NCBI RefSeq assembly: GCF_000974685.2
Contig: NZ_AP018738.1
Location: forward strand, 620,001 to 684,000
Direction of reading: 5' to 3'
DNA length: 64,000 nucleotides
Source of the DNA: Ferriphaselus amnicola
GTDB taxonomy: Bacteria; Pseudomonadota; Gammaproteobacteria; Burkholderiales; Gallionellaceae
Shown: one piece after another, positions 20,457 to 29,846 of the stretch
How the letters are laid out: each line of letters begins with the position of its first letter
Position numbering within the stretch: the first letter of the stretch is position 1
Program-made: the position numbers and the translations under genes
Notes under the pieces: model-generated
What the model was told of the DNA's origin: nothing
What the model saw: only the letters and a program-made list of their open reading frames with translations
Database searches by the model: none

Positions 20457-20777
20457 ATGAACGCTCATCAACTGCACGAAGAAATTAAGGAAACAAATCT
20501 TTCCTACATGTTGCTGGCTCAGCAAATGATTCAGGAAGATAAGGCATCTGCGATCTTTCGCTTGGGTGTCAGCGAAGAGACTGCTGATCTTATCTCTGGA
20601 TTGACTCCGGCTCAGCTGTTGAAGATGGCGTCAGCTAATATGCTGCTGTGCTGCTTCCGCTTGGACGAGAATGTGTTGTTGAATATGGTGACTGACTACA
20701 ACAAGGATAGGATGATGTCGCAAGCGCACGCAGCCATTCTGATGGCTGGACGTCCAGTCGAGGCTCTGGCAGCCTGA
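20457..20777 (+). CDS. flhD: Flagellar master regulator subunit FlhD
   Basis: FlhD joins FlhC as a D4C2 complex that activates class 2 flagellar promoters. The 106-residue length and the motif LSYMLLAQQMIQEDKASAIFRLG fit FlhD. The conserved Cys segment MLLCCFRLDE, which includes the cysteine used for the inter-subunit disulfide in E. coli FlhD, is present near residue 65. A strong ribosome site (AAGGGGACG) precedes the ATG. flhC starts 28 bases after the stop. A sigma28-type promoter lies 220 bases upstream. Confidence 0.96.
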   Translation: MNAHQLHEEIKETNLSYMLLAQQMIQEDKASAIFRLGVSEETADLISGLTPAQLLKMASANMLLCCFRLDENVLLNMVTDYNKDRMMSQAHAAILMAGRPVEALAA

Positions 20778-20805
20778 TTCATTCATCATCTGTCTGGAGG
20801 GTGTC

Positions 20806-21348
20806 ATGCGAAACAAGAGTGTAGTCACAGAGGCGCGCGAGATTCATATTGCGGTGGAGTTGATCGAACTGGGCGCCCGCTTGCAACTTTTGCAGGAAGA
20901 GACTGCACTGAGCCGTGAGCGCTTGCTTAAACTATACAAAGAAGTGAAGGGCGTATCCCCATCCAAAGGTATGCTGCCCTACTCGACTGATTGGTTTATG
21001 AGTTGGCAGCCAAACATTCACTCGTCGTTGTTCATCGGCATTCATCAGTTCTTGCTAAAAAATGCTGGAATAAAAGGGGTTGAGGCGCTGATTAAGGCCT
21101 ACCGCTTGTATTTGGAGCAGATTGGCTTCAGCGGCGGAGATGCGGTGCTGAGTGTTACTCGTGCGTGGTTCCTGATTCGCTTCTTTGAGGCCGACATGTT
21201 GCAGCTTACGACTTGTGTCGAATGTGGCGGCAACTTCGTTGTACATACGAATGAGCTCTGTGGTCACTATACCTGTGGGATATGTCGCCCACCTTCTCGT
21301 GCTGGCAAGACCAAAAAAGCTGCTGAAGAACTGGCTTTGGTTGTCTGA
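20806..21348 (+). CDS. flhC: Flagellar master regulator subunit FlhC
   Basis: DNA-contacting partner of FlhD. The 180 residues include the four-cysteine zinc site near the C-terminus: CVEC at about 138-141, then C-GHYTCGIC around 155-163. The last about 15 residues are Lys/Ala-rich. It is followed by a strong hairpin and T-rich stretch that should end the flhDC transcript before motA. Confidence 0.96.
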   Translation: MRNKSVVTEAREIHIAVELIELGARLQLLQEETALSRERLLKLYKEVKGVSPSKGMLPYSTDWFMSWQPNIHSSLFIGIHQFLLKNAGIKGVEALIKAYRLYLEQIGFSGGDAVLSVTRAWFLIRFFEADMLQLTTCVECGGNFVVHTNELCGHYTCGICRPPSRAGKTKKAAEELALVV

Positions 21349-21368
21349 TGCAGGCTAGGAGAATCCCC

Positions 21369-21395
21369 TAAAGTTTTCACCCCATTGGCCGTTAC
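21369..21395 (+). promoter_or_regulatory. Sigma28 (FliA)-type promoter of motAB/che operon
   Basis: TAAAGTTT at 21369-21376, an 11-base spacer, then GCCGTTAC at 21388-21395 (6 of 8 matches to GCCGATAA). Spacing is exactly that of FliA promoters. motA and che genes are FliA-dependent class 3 genes in many bacteria, which supports the call. The -10 element is also the left arm of the flhDC terminator hairpin. Confidence 0.65.
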
Positions 21396-21433
21396 CACCG
21401 ATATAAGTTTTGAGTGGTAACGGCTTTCTTCTT
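21388..21433 (+). terminator. Terminator of flhDC overlapping the motA promoter
   Basis: A perfect 11-bp stem, GCCGTTACCAC (21388-21398) with GTGGTAACGGC (21414-21424), encloses a 15-base loop. It is followed by TTTCTTCTT. It lies 39 bases after the flhC stop. Confidence 0.7.
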
Positions 21434-21555
21434 GGCGGGCTTGGGGGCAACGGAAGAACAAGTAAGAATAAATCCGGTTAATTGGGTGATTGAGTTTAGC
21501 GGGCTGGTGATAATTTGCTAGCCAGTGAGACAGAAACGATAAGCAGGGGGCGGTT

Positions 21556-22410
21556 ATGTTTGTAATTATCGGGTATGTGGTAGTTCTGGGGAGTGTGTTC
21601 GGCGGATTTGCGATGGCGGGTGGTCATTTAGCGGCACTCTTTCAGCCACTTGAATTATTGATGATTGGAGGAGGTGCGCTAGGTGCCTTCTTTGTGGGTA
21701 ATACACCTAAGGCGGTTAAAGCCACAGTCAAGGGACTGCCCTTGGTGTTCAAGGGGGCGAAATACACTAAAGATACATACATGGAGCTGATGGCGCTACT
21801 CTATGAATTGCTTGGGAAAATTCGCAAAGAAGGTCTGATGTCTATTGAAGGTGATGTCGAAAAGCCAGACGAAAGCCCGTTGTTCTCTAAGTACCCCAAA
21901 ATTCAGTCTGATCATCACCTAGTTGAATTCATCACCGATTATCTCCGCATCATGGTCAGCGGCAACCTCAACGCCATGGAAATCGAAAATCTAATGGATG
22001 TTGAGATTGAGACCCATCATCACGAAGAGTTGGTTCCCGCGCACACCATTGCCAAGCTCGGTGACGGTATGCCGGCTTTTGGTATCGTGGCGGCGGTTAT
22101 GGGGGTTGTGCATACCATGGAGTCGGTAGGGGCGCCTCCGGCAGAGTTGGGGATGTTGATTGCTCACGCGTTGGTGGGGACCTTTCTTGGTATCTTGCTA
22201 GCTTATGGTTTCGTCGGCCCACTTTCTTCTGTGTTAGAGCAAAAGGCAGATGAGTCCACCAAAATGTTTCAGACCATCAAAGTAACTTTGCTGGCTAATC
22301 TGAACGGATATGCGCCGGCGATGGCGGTTGAGTTTGGTCGCAAAGTATTGAATTCCACAGAGCGTCCAGGCTTCGCTGAGCTGGAAGAGCACGTCAAAAC
22401 CAAACGCTGA
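21556..22410 (+). CDS. motA: Flagellar motor stator protein MotA
   Basis: MotA forms the pentameric proton channel ring of the stator. The 284-residue protein has four membrane helices (about 1-22, 30-50, 170-195 and 200-225) and a cytoplasmic loop between helices 2 and 3. Conserved features include the proline-bearing DGMPAFGIVAAVMGVVHTM segment at the start of TM3 and the GGALGAFFVGN stretch in TM2. The closest type is the proton-driven MotA class of gamma/betaproteobacteria rather than PomA. motB follows after 32 bases. Confidence 0.96.
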   Translation: MFVIIGYVVVLGSVFGGFAMAGGHLAALFQPLELLMIGGGALGAFFVGNTPKAVKATVKGLPLVFKGAKYTKDTYMELMALLYELLGKIRKEGLMSIEGDVEKPDESPLFSKYPKIQSDHHLVEFITDYLRIMVSGNLNAMEIENLMDVEIETHHHEELVPAHTIAKLGDGMPAFGIVAAVMGVVHTMESVGAPPAELGMLIAHALVGTFLGILLAYGFVGPLSSVLEQKADESTKMFQTIKVTLLANLNGYAPAMAVEFGRKVLNSTERPGFAELEEHVKTKR

Positions 22411-22442
22411 TCGGCAAATAATAATTACGGCGGAGCAAGGGT

Positions 22443-23423
22443 ATGGCAGGGGACGATAAACGACCCATTGTGGTCAAGCGTATCAAGAAGGTCGCTGGGG
22501 GGCACCACGGTGGCGCTTGGAAGATTGCATACGCTGACTTCGTGACTGCGATGATGGCGTTCTTTCTGCTGATGTGGCTTTTAGGCTCAACAGCAAAGGG
22601 GGACTTGAACGGGATTTCTGAATATTTCAAGACTCCCCTGAAAGTCGCACTGGAAGGTGGTTCTGGTAGTGGAGACAGTTCCAGTGTCATCAAGGGTGGC
22701 GGTAAAGATCTGACTCGCTCTACTGGCCAAGTCAAAGAAGGCGATGTGGACAGCAAGAAGCGCACCGTCAATTTGAAGGCCACCAACGAGGAATTCAAGC
22801 GCTTACAGCAAGCTAAGGAAATGGCCACACTTCAGCAATTGAAGGCGAATATCGAGCAGGCCGTTGATGCTAATGAAAAGCTAAAGAAGTTTAAGAGCCA
22901 GATTCTGCTCGACCTAACTAGTGAAGGTTTGAGGGTGCAGATTGTGGACGAGAAGAATCGGCCTATGTTTCAGTCAGGTCGTGCGCAACTTGAGCCCTAT
23001 ACCCGCGATATTTTGCGCGAAATCGGTAAGACACTAAACGAAGTGCCGAATATGGTCAGTCTGTCCGGTCATACCGATGCGCAGGCCTATTCGATGGGTG
23101 ACAAAGGCTACAGTAACTGGGAGTTATCAGCGGATCGCGCCAATGCCTCCCGCCGCGAGCTGATCAACGGCGGAATGAGTGAAGACAAGATTGTGCGCGT
23201 CGTTGGCTTGGCCTCGGCTGTGCCCTTTGATAAGGATGACCCTCAAAATCCGATCAATCGCCGTATTAGCATAATCGTGATGAATAAAAAGGCGGAAGAG
23301 GCGGCTCGCCATGATGGCGGCACTGTCGAGATAGAGGCAGGGAGTAGTGAGATCGAGTTGACGATTCAAGAGGAGGTGAGCCAGATGCCAGGCGCACCTC
23401 GTCCTAGGATGTTAAAGAATTAG
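22443..23423 (+). CDS. motB: Flagellar motor stator protein MotB
   Basis: MotB anchors the stator to peptidoglycan and carries the proton-accepting aspartate. The 326 residues start with a basic tail (KRPIVVKRIKK), then the single membrane helix with the key Asp in YADFVTAMMAFFLLMW (about residue 36). The C-terminal OmpA-like domain has the peptidoglycan-binding pattern SGHTDAQAYS through NWELSADRANASRREL. The extra C-terminal tail of about 40 residues is acidic and of unclear use. Confidence 0.96.
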   Translation: MAGDDKRPIVVKRIKKVAGGHHGGAWKIAYADFVTAMMAFFLLMWLLGSTAKGDLNGISEYFKTPLKVALEGGSGSGDSSSVIKGGGKDLTRSTGQVKEGDVDSKKRTVNLKATNEEFKRLQQAKEMATLQQLKANIEQAVDANEKLKKFKSQILLDLTSEGLRVQIVDEKNRPMFQSGRAQLEPYTRDILREIGKTLNEVPNMVSLSGHTDAQAYSMGDKGYSNWELSADRANASRRELINGGMSEDKIVRVVGLASAVPFDKDDPQNPINRRISIIVMNKKAEEAARHDGGTVEIEAGSSEIELTIQEEVSQMPGAPRPRMLKN

Positions 23424-23486
23424 GCGGGTTTGTCGTTAGATGGTCTACGGAGTGTTGCTTGGCAATGCTTATTTACAGCGAGAATA

Positions 23487-25115
23487 ATGATCATGAATAG
23501 CTGGTGGAGTTCTCTTTCCCTTAAGAATAAATTGCAGATACCAATTCAGGTGATTCTGATGGTTATTCTGGTGTTTGCGCAGAATTGGATGGTCGGCCAC
23601 TTTGAGGCCAACATTGAGCATGATGCGAAGAGTAGAGCCGAAATCGCTGCTAAAGCATTGTTCAATAGCCTAAATACAATGATGGTTTCTGGTCTGATCA
23701 GCGATAAAGAGCAGCGTGTCGGCCTAGTTAAGAGAATGGCCGCGACTCAGGGATTGGATGAGTTGCGCATCTTTCGTGGTAAGCCATTGATAGATCAGTA
23801 TGGTCCAGGTTTGCCGGATGAACAGGCGAAAGATGAGTTGGAAAGGCAGGTGTTAAGTACTGGCAAGGAATTAGTGGAGTTTTCGCCCGGAAGTGCCCCT
23901 TCCATGCGCGTGGTGTTTCCATTTTTATCGCAGCACGATTATCACGGTGTCAATTGCCTAGAGTGTCATGCGGGTAATGAGGGCACGATCAATGGTGCGG
24001 TTAGTGTTCGCATCGGTCTAAAGGATGCTTTTGCTGAGTTAAAAAGCTTGGAAATGTCGCTATGGGCGGGGCAAGTTGTATTGCAGGTCATGCTGTTTTT
24101 TGTGATTGGCGGCATCATCAAGCAAGTAACAGCTCCCACCCGTGAATTGAAGAACGTCATGCAGCAGATGCAGCGCGCAGGTGATTTGTCATTGCGAGTA
24201 GTTGTGCGTAGTAATGATGAGGTTGGTCAAATGGGGAGGGCCTTCAACGAACTGGCGAAAAGCTTTCAAAGTATTGTCAGCCAAGTACATGGTTATGCCG
24301 GGCAGGTTTCAAGTTCGGCTTCTGCATTGGCTAGTAATGCAGACATGGTGGCAACTAGTTCGCAACGACAAAGTGATGCAGCTCTCGATACGGCGCACGA
24401 AGTGGATACCATGAGCAGTAGTATCGGATTGGTTGCAGATACTTCGAGCAATGTACACCTCCTGTCTTTGGAGAGTCTGCAACAAGCGGAAAGTGGGCAG
24501 AAGAGCTTGCAAGAGTTGATGGCGGAAATTGAGCATGTTGAGGTTGCGGTCAAACTTATGGCGGGTTCCGTTGCGGCTTTTGTAAAGAGCACACAAACCA
24601 TTACCAATATGACTAAAGAGGTGCGTGACATCGCCGAGCAAACCAATCTGCTGGCGCTGAACGCCGCCATTGAGGCTGCGCGCGCCGGTGAGCAAGGGAG
24701 AGGCTTTGCTGTGGTAGCAGATGAGGTGCGTAAGTTGGCCGAAAAATCGGCCCAATCGGCGAGTCAGATTGATGTGGTGACTCGCGATCTAGGCGGGCAG
24801 AGTGATCAGGTGGAGGTCAGCATTGCCAATGGCCTGCAGTCCTTGAAAACTAGTCGAAGCCATATGGGAACGGTTGCCGATGTATTGGCACAGTCGAATG
24901 ATTCCGTGAGTAAGGTAAATGCAGGAGTGGAAGAGATTTCCACGTCAGTCAATCAACAGAAAGTAGCTAGTCGCCATATTAGCGAGAACGTTGACCACAT
25001 CGCTGCGATGGCGGGTAGTAATAACAATGTCATTTTGCGCACGGTGCAAGCAATTAAGGATGTCGAACAACTGGCGATTGACCTAAAGCAGGTGGTCGGC
25101 CACTTCAAGGTTTAG
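23487..25115 (+). CDS. Methyl-accepting chemotaxis protein with c-type haem motif in periplasmic sensor
   Basis: A transmembrane chemoreceptor of about 542 residues. TM1 lies at about 17-35 and TM2 near 195-218. Between them is a periplasmic domain of DUF3365 (Tll0287-like) type that contains CLECH, a CxxCH haem c attachment motif (Cys157, Cys160, His161). HAMP follows ([14 protein letters not shown]), then a signalling domain with the conserved tip [35 protein letters not shown]-type sequence. Haem-bearing receptors of this kind sense redox or gas ligands in Desulfovibrio and Geobacter, so a redox or O2/NO taxis role is inferred. I start it at the ATG at 23487 (or 23493); an upstream TTG at 23430 is unlikely. 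No C-terminal xWxxF tag is seen. Confidence 0.88.
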   Translation: MIMNSWWSSLSLKNKLQIPIQVILMVILVFAQNWMVGHFEANIEHDAKSRAEIAAKALFNSLNTMMVSGLISDKEQRVGLVKRMAATQGLDELRIFRGKPLIDQYGPGLPDEQAKDELERQVLSTGKELVEFSPGSAPSMRVVFPFLSQHDYHGVNCLECHAGNEGTINGAVSVRIGLKDAFAELKSLEMSLWAGQVVLQVMLFFVIGGIIKQVTAPTRELKNVMQQMQRAGDLSLRVVVRSNDEVGQMGRAFNELAKSFQSIVSQVHGYAGQVSSSASALASNADMVATSSQRQSDAALDTAHEVDTMSSSIGLVADTSSNVHLLSLESLQQAESGQKSLQELMAEIEHVEVAVKLMAGSVAAFVKSTQTITNMTKEVRDIAEQTNLLALNAAIEAARAGEQGRGFAVVADEVRKLAEKSAQSASQIDVVTRDLGGQSDQVEVSIANGLQSLKTSRSHMGTVADVLAQSNDSVSKVNAGVEEISTSVNQQKVASRHISENVDHIAAMAGSNNNVILRTVQAIKDVEQLAIDLKQVVGHFKV

Positions 25116-25134
25116 AGCAGAGTAGGAGTGTAAT

Positions 25135-26757
25135 ATGTTGAACAATTTGAGCATCAAGAATCGACTTTATCTGATGTCATTTACTTTACAGCTACTTGCT
25201 GTGGTTTTGGCAGTGCAAGGTTTGGTGATGGCGGAAAAAAGTAATTCTGCTATCAAAGAGCTGTATCAAAGCAGAGCGGTTCCCTTAAGTCAGTTGGCGG
25301 TGCTGGAGCGGCGAGTGGCAGAGAATCGTGCAATGGTTAATGGCTTGCTACTGCATCCTGATGAGCGTGACAAGTACGTACAAACCATTGAGCATAATTT
25401 AAGTGATAGTAAGGAGCTTTGGGCTACTTTTGTAGCGAGAAATCTCTCTGATGATGAAAAAGCTTTAGTTGAAAAAGTAGATCAAGATCGCAGTCGTTAT
25501 TTGAATGAGGCAATCATTCCAGCAAAAGAGGCAGCCAAAGTAGGTGACTTCGCCAAAGTACGTAGTATTTTGGATGAAAAAGTTAGATCGCTGTATCCAG
25601 CGGTACATGCAAGCATGCTTAACTTGATGAATATGCAGGTTAGTGCCGCAAAGCAAGTTTATGAGAAAAACGATCACGCGCATGAAACTCAGCGTATGGC
25701 GATTATTCTGATGCTGGTGATAGGTTCGCTAATTGGCTTTATATTGTCGTGGAACATCAATCGCAGCGTGTCTGGGCCTGCTAATGAAATGTGCACGGTG
25801 TTGGGCAATACAGCCGCCGATGGTGATCTGACCCGCCGAGTTCGAGTGCGCAGTGGCGACGAGATAGGCAGAGCAGGAGCGGCGGTAAATACCTTGTTGG
25901 AGAGTTTTGCTCAAAGTGTTGCAATGGTGGTGAGTGGCTCTTCCAATGTGGCGGCTTCTGCTCAGCAGATATCTTCAGCATCTTTGCAAATTACTCAGAG
26001 TTCTCAGGCTCAGAGTGAGTCGGCTGCCTCTACCGCGGCCGCAGTAGAAGAAGTGACTGTCAGTATCAACTCGGTAGCAGAGAGCGCAGCTGAAGTGCAC
26101 CGTCTTTCGCAGCAAAGCTTGGCGCGTACGCGCGAGGGGAATGAGCGTGCTGCTCAGATGATCGACGAGGTGATGCACATCGAGCAGGCCGTCAACCAGA
26201 TCGCGCAGTCAGTGAAGGCATTCATTGTCAGTGCCAACACCATCTCCGGGATGACCCAGCAAGTTAAAGATATTGCTGATCAAACAAATCTGTTGGCCTT
26301 GAATGCAGCTATTGAAGCGGCTCGGGCGGGTGAGCAGGGGCGAGGATTCGCCGTAGTTGCAGATGAGGTGCGCAAGCTGGCAGAGAAGTCAGCGCATTCC
26401 GCGAATGAGATTGATCAGACAACCTTGGCGTTGAGTGAGCAGTCGGAGCGTGTCGAGCATGCAATTGAAGCTGGCCTGCGGTCGATACAGTCCACTCAAC
26501 AACATATCGGTAAAGTATCTGCTGTGCTGGCGGATGCAGGAGATTCGGTCGAGCGTGCCAGCAACGGAGTGAGTGACATTACCGCGTCAGTGAGCGAGCA
26601 GAGCAAGGCCAGCAATGACATTGCGCGCCATGTCGAGAGCATCGCTCAGATGACGGAAGAGAACCATGCTGCAATTGAGCATACTGAGCAAGACATTCAA
26701 CGCTTAGAGCAACTGGCGAGCGAATTGCAGGCATCAGTCAGCCGATTCAAAGTGTAA
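25135..26757 (+). CDS. Methyl-accepting chemotaxis protein, four-helix-bundle sensor
   Basis: A 540-residue chemoreceptor. TM1 (about 10-32) and TM2 (about 188-208) flank a periplasmic four-helix-bundle domain (4HB_MCP type, with [22 protein letters not shown]-like pattern). HAMP and a standard signalling domain with [22 protein letters not shown] follow. Its ligand cannot be read. It begins 19 bases after the haem receptor and ends 11 bases before cheV, so it belongs to the same operon. It has no C-terminal CheR-docking tag. Confidence 0.93.
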   Translation: MLNNLSIKNRLYLMSFTLQLLAVVLAVQGLVMAEKSNSAIKELYQSRAVPLSQLAVLERRVAENRAMVNGLLLHPDERDKYVQTIEHNLSDSKELWATFVARNLSDDEKALVEKVDQDRSRYLNEAIIPAKEAAKVGDFAKVRSILDEKVRSLYPAVHASMLNLMNMQVSAAKQVYEKNDHAHETQRMAIILMLVIGSLIGFILSWNINRSVSGPANEMCTVLGNTAADGDLTRRVRVRSGDEIGRAGAAVNTLLESFAQSVAMVVSGSSNVAASAQQISSASLQITQSSQAQSESAASTAAAVEEVTVSINSVAESAAEVHRLSQQSLARTREGNERAAQMIDEVMHIEQAVNQIAQSVKAFIVSANTISGMTQQVKDIADQTNLLALNAAIEAARAGEQGRGFAVVADEVRKLAEKSAHSANEIDQTTLALSEQSERVEHAIEAGLRSIQSTQQHIGKVSAVLADAGDSVERASNGVSDITASVSEQSKASNDIARHVESIAQMTEENHAAIEHTEQDIQRLEQLASELQASVSRFKV

Positions 26758-26768
26758 CGGAGGGCGTC

Positions 26769-27710
26769 ATGTCCGAACTACTTAGAAATATCGATGCTCG
26801 TACCAAGTTGGCGGGAACCAATAAGCTGGAGATTCTGATGTTCACGTTGGGCAAGAATAGCCAAACTGAACGTCGCGAAGTGTTCGGCATCAATGTGTTC
26901 AAGGTGCGAGAGGTGATGCGGGTGCCCCCAATTACTCACGCACCTGAGATGCCTAGCGCAGTTGAGGGTATGGTGAGTTTGCGTGGCGTGCTGGTGCCAG
27001 TCATTGATTTGGCAAGATATGCAGGCATACAGACTGGGGCTAGGCCGGAGATCATGATCATTACTGAGTACAACGGCCACACTCAAGGCTTCTTGGTCGA
27101 AGCGGTGGATACCATTCTGCGATTGGACTGGTCGTCGATGAGAGTGCCGCCGGCGATGTTGTCAGCCAAAATGGGCGGTTTGGTCACTGCGGTGACCGAA
27201 CTTCCTGATGGCAAACTGGTGATGATGATGGACGTAGAAAAAGTCCTCGCTGAAACAGGGCACTTCGATGACGAATTCATGTTTAAGAGTGTCAAGCCAC
27301 TCTCTGTTTCAGGGCGTACGGTGTTCTTTGCTGATGATTCTGCTGTAGCCCGCAAGCAAATTGAGCGCACGCTGGATGCGATGCAAGTTCGCCATATTTC
27401 GGCTGTCAATGGACGGCAGGCTTGGCAGGAGTTGCAGCGCATGGCCGATTATGCGGACGCATCCCACACTCCGTTGCGAGAAATGATTCAGCTGATTCTG
27501 ACTGATGTCGAGATGCCTGAAATGGATGGCTATATGCTGACTCGCAAAATTAAGGAGGATAAAAGGTTTATCGGTATCCCAGTGCTGATGCATTCGTCCT
27601 TATCCAGTATGTCTAATCAGCAGTTGGGAAAGGCAGTCGGTGTGGATGAGTATGTACCTAAATTCGAGCCGCAAAAACTATCGCAGACCCTGACTCGTCT
27701 GTTGACCTGA
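26769..27710 (+). CDS. cheV: Chemotaxis coupling protein CheV (first copy)
   Basis: CheV proteins couple receptors to CheA through a CheW-like domain and carry a phosphorylatable receiver that may act in adaptation or as a phosphate sink. The 313-residue protein has the CheW-like part at about 15-165 (VFGINVFKVREVMR; MVSLRGVLVPVIDL). The receiver at about 180-313 has the phospho-Asp in LILTDVEMPEMDGY. It is followed 13 bases later by a paralogue, giving tandem cheV genes. There is no cheW in this half of the cluster, so the CheVs probably do the coupling. Confidence 0.95.
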   Translation: MSELLRNIDARTKLAGTNKLEILMFTLGKNSQTERREVFGINVFKVREVMRVPPITHAPEMPSAVEGMVSLRGVLVPVIDLARYAGIQTGARPEIMIITEYNGHTQGFLVEAVDTILRLDWSSMRVPPAMLSAKMGGLVTAVTELPDGKLVMMMDVEKVLAETGHFDDEFMFKSVKPLSVSGRTVFFADDSAVARKQIERTLDAMQVRHISAVNGRQAWQELQRMADYADASHTPLREMIQLILTDVEMPEMDGYMLTRKIKEDKRFIGIPVLMHSSLSSMSNQQLGKAVGVDEYVPKFEPQKLSQTLTRLLT

Positions 27711-27723
27711 AAGGATAGATGCT

Positions 27724-28701
27724 ATGTACGATGACTTATCTTCCACTTCGTCACCATCCGATTCAGCGCTGGGGGGGGGGAACGGCAGTCTGCTTGATCG
27801 AGTAGATGCGCGAACTAACTTGGCTGGCTCCAATAAGATGGAGATTCTGTTGTTTTCTCTTGGATCTCAGGAGTTGTTTGGGATCAATGTATTCAAGGTG
27901 AAGGAAGTGTGTCGCGCCATGAAAATCACCCGCACGCCGAACATGCCGCACGGTGTGGATGGGATCGTCAGCTTGCGTGGGCATATCATCCCCGTGCTCA
28001 ATCTAGCGAGCTTCCTCGGTTTTGATGGAACGATCGCGAGTGAGCAGCGCACCATGATGGTGGCCGAGTACAGCCGTCATATCTTGGGTTTCTTAGTGCA
28101 TCACGTCGAACACATTATTCGTGTGGATTGGGACAAGGTCCGTGCGACCGAGGGCATGCTGTCCAACAATGCTAACTTGATCACAGCCATCACGGAGTTG
28201 CCCGATGGCAAACTGGTGTCCATCCTAGATGTGGAGCAGATTTTGGCGACTGCATTTGGTGAGGCGGTGGTGGGCTCTGTTGAGCGGGTCGAGAATGGCC
28301 ATGAAATGTGTGTCTTTTTCGTGGATGACTCGGGCGTGGCAAGAAAGAAAATAGCGGAACTGCTAGATAAGATGGGCGTCAAGAGCATTCAGGCACATAA
28401 CGGGCTGGAAGCATGGGAGCGTCTGAAGACCTTGGCGGATGGTGCAGAAAGCAGTGGGGTACGTTTGCACGACCAGATTCAGGTGGTATTGGCGGATGCC
28501 GAAATGCCAGAAATGGATGGTTATGTGTTGACCCAAAACATCAAATCAGATCGCCGTTTTGATGGCATTCCGGTAGTGATGCATTCGTCGCTATCTTCGG
28601 ATGCGAATCGGGCGATGGGCAGACGGGTCGGTGTGGATTACTACGTACCTAAATTTGATGGCGGAGCGCTGGCGGAGACCTTGCGCCCGTTGCTGGTATG
28701 A
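27724..28701 (+). CDS. cheV: Chemotaxis coupling protein CheV (second copy), with G10 tract in its 5' end
   Basis: A 325-residue paralogue of the preceding CheV. The CheW-like domain spans about 35-180 (LFGINVFKVKEVCR; IVSLRGHIIPVLNL). The receiver spans about 192-325, with Asp in VVLADAEMPEMDGY. The first about 30 residues form a Ser/Gly-rich extension, which contains a run of ten G bases (27771-27780, encoding the last base of Leu16 plus three Gly). The reading frame is intact with ten Gs; a gain or loss of one would truncate the protein within a few codons. Confidence 0.95.
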   Translation: MYDDLSSTSSPSDSALGGGNGSLLDRVDARTNLAGSNKMEILLFSLGSQELFGINVFKVKEVCRAMKITRTPNMPHGVDGIVSLRGHIIPVLNLASFLGFDGTIASEQRTMMVAEYSRHILGFLVHHVEHIIRVDWDKVRATEGMLSNNANLITAITELPDGKLVSILDVEQILATAFGEAVVGSVERVENGHEMCVFFVDDSGVARKKIAELLDKMGVKSIQAHNGLEAWERLKTLADGAESSGVRLHDQIQVVLADAEMPEMDGYVLTQNIKSDRRFDGIPVVMHSSLSSDANRAMGRRVGVDYYVPKFDGGALAETLRPLLV

Positions 28702-28725
28702 CAAGTTGTAACAAGGAGAACAATC

Positions 28726-29118
28726 GTGGTTGATACGAATATGAAATTTTTGGTGGTGGACGATTTTTCGACCATGCGCCGTATCGTTCGCAACCTGCTG
28801 AAGGAGTTAGGATTCGCTAATGTCCAAGAAGCAGAGGATGGCGTGGATGCCTTGAATAAACTCCGTGCAGGGGGCTTCGATTTTGTAGTGTCTGATTGGA
28901 ATATGCCCAACATGACGGGTATCGACTTACTGAAAAATATCCGAAAAGACCCTGCCCTGAAGCATTTGCCAGTGTTGATGGTGACTGCCGAGGCCAAGCG
29001 CGAAAACATTATCGAAGCAGCACAAGCCGGCGCTTCCGGTTATGTCGTTAAGCCGTTCACGGCTGCGACACTGGATGAAAAGCTGAAGAAGATTTTTGAA
29101 AAAATGCCACAAAAGTGA
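28726..29118 (+). CDS. cheY: Chemotaxis response regulator CheY (flagellar motor switch effector)
   Basis: A single receiver domain of 130 residues starting with GTG, very close to E. coli CheY ([20 protein letters not shown] and [13 protein letters not shown]). Acidic pocket Asp12/Asp13, phospho-acceptor Asp57 in SDWNMPNM, and the conserved Thr and Lys (TAEAK; KPF) are all present. The likeness, together with cheZ immediately downstream, marks this as the copy that binds FliM. Ribosome site AAGGAGAA precedes the GTG. Confidence 0.96.
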   Translation: MVDTNMKFLVVDDFSTMRRIVRNLLKELGFANVQEAEDGVDALNKLRAGGFDFVVSDWNMPNMTGIDLLKNIRKDPALKHLPVLMVTAEAKRENIIEAAQAGASGYVVKPFTAATLDEKLKKIFEKMPQK

Positions 29119-29125
29119 GGCCAAA

Positions 29126-29845
29126 ATGAGTGCCACTCAAGATTCAGATGATTTGGAAGCGCTGTTCGATAGCATCGTGTCAGCGACCCATGAGGACGAA
29201 GCCCCGACTAACGCTCAGGACAATCCTGCCGATCAGCCGGTAATGGATAACAATGTCATCAATCAGATCGGTCAGATGACGCGTGCTCTCCACGACAGTC
29301 TGCGCGAGCTAGGTTTTGACAAGAATCTGGAAAAGGCGGCAGCTGCCATTCCTGATGCACGAGATCGCCTCAACTATGTCGCAGCGATGACCGAGCAGGC
29401 GGCGGAACGTGTGCTGAACGCAACTGAGGCTGCGCAGCCAGTGGTAAACAAGATCGAGGATGAGGCGCATCGACTGGCAGCGCAGTGGCAGATGCTATTC
29501 GACCAGCAGTTGACGCAAGAGCAATTCAAGAGTTTGGCAACACAGACCCATGCCTACCTGATTGAGGTGCCCAAGCAAACCAAGCAGACGAGCGCGTATC
29601 TGCGTGAAATCATGATGGCGCAAGATTTTCAGGATCTGACTGGCCAAGTCATCAAAAAGATCATGGAGGTGACGCAACAGCTGGAGCAGCAACTGGTCAC
29701 CTTGTTGGTGCAGAACGCTCCGGCTACGGCACTGAAAGTGGATTCGGGGCTGCTCAATGGCCCTGTTATAAAACCTGCTGGTCGTACCGATGTGGTCACC
29801 AGTCAGGATCAGGTGGACGATTTGCTGGATAGCTTGGGGTTCTAA
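29126..29845 (+). CDS. cheZ: CheY-P phosphatase CheZ
   Basis: CheZ dephosphorylates CheY-P. I start it at the ATG at 29126, just after the cheY stop, giving 239 residues. The catalytic helix has the glutamine motif in QDFQDLTGQVIKKI (about residue 175). The C-terminal CheY-binding peptide DQVDDLLDSLGF is the same as in enterobacterial CheZ. The linker between them is long and of low complexity. It ends one base before the ATG of cheA. Confidence 0.95.
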   Translation: MSATQDSDDLEALFDSIVSATHEDEAPTNAQDNPADQPVMDNNVINQIGQMTRALHDSLRELGFDKNLEKAAAAIPDARDRLNYVAAMTEQAAERVLNATEAAQPVVNKIEDEAHRLAAQWQMLFDQQLTQEQFKSLATQTHAYLIEVPKQTKQTSAYLREIMMAQDFQDLTGQVIKKIMEVTQQLEQQLVTLLVQNAPATALKVDSGLLNGPVIKPAGRTDVVTSQDQVDDLLDSLGF

Positions 29846-29846
29846 A

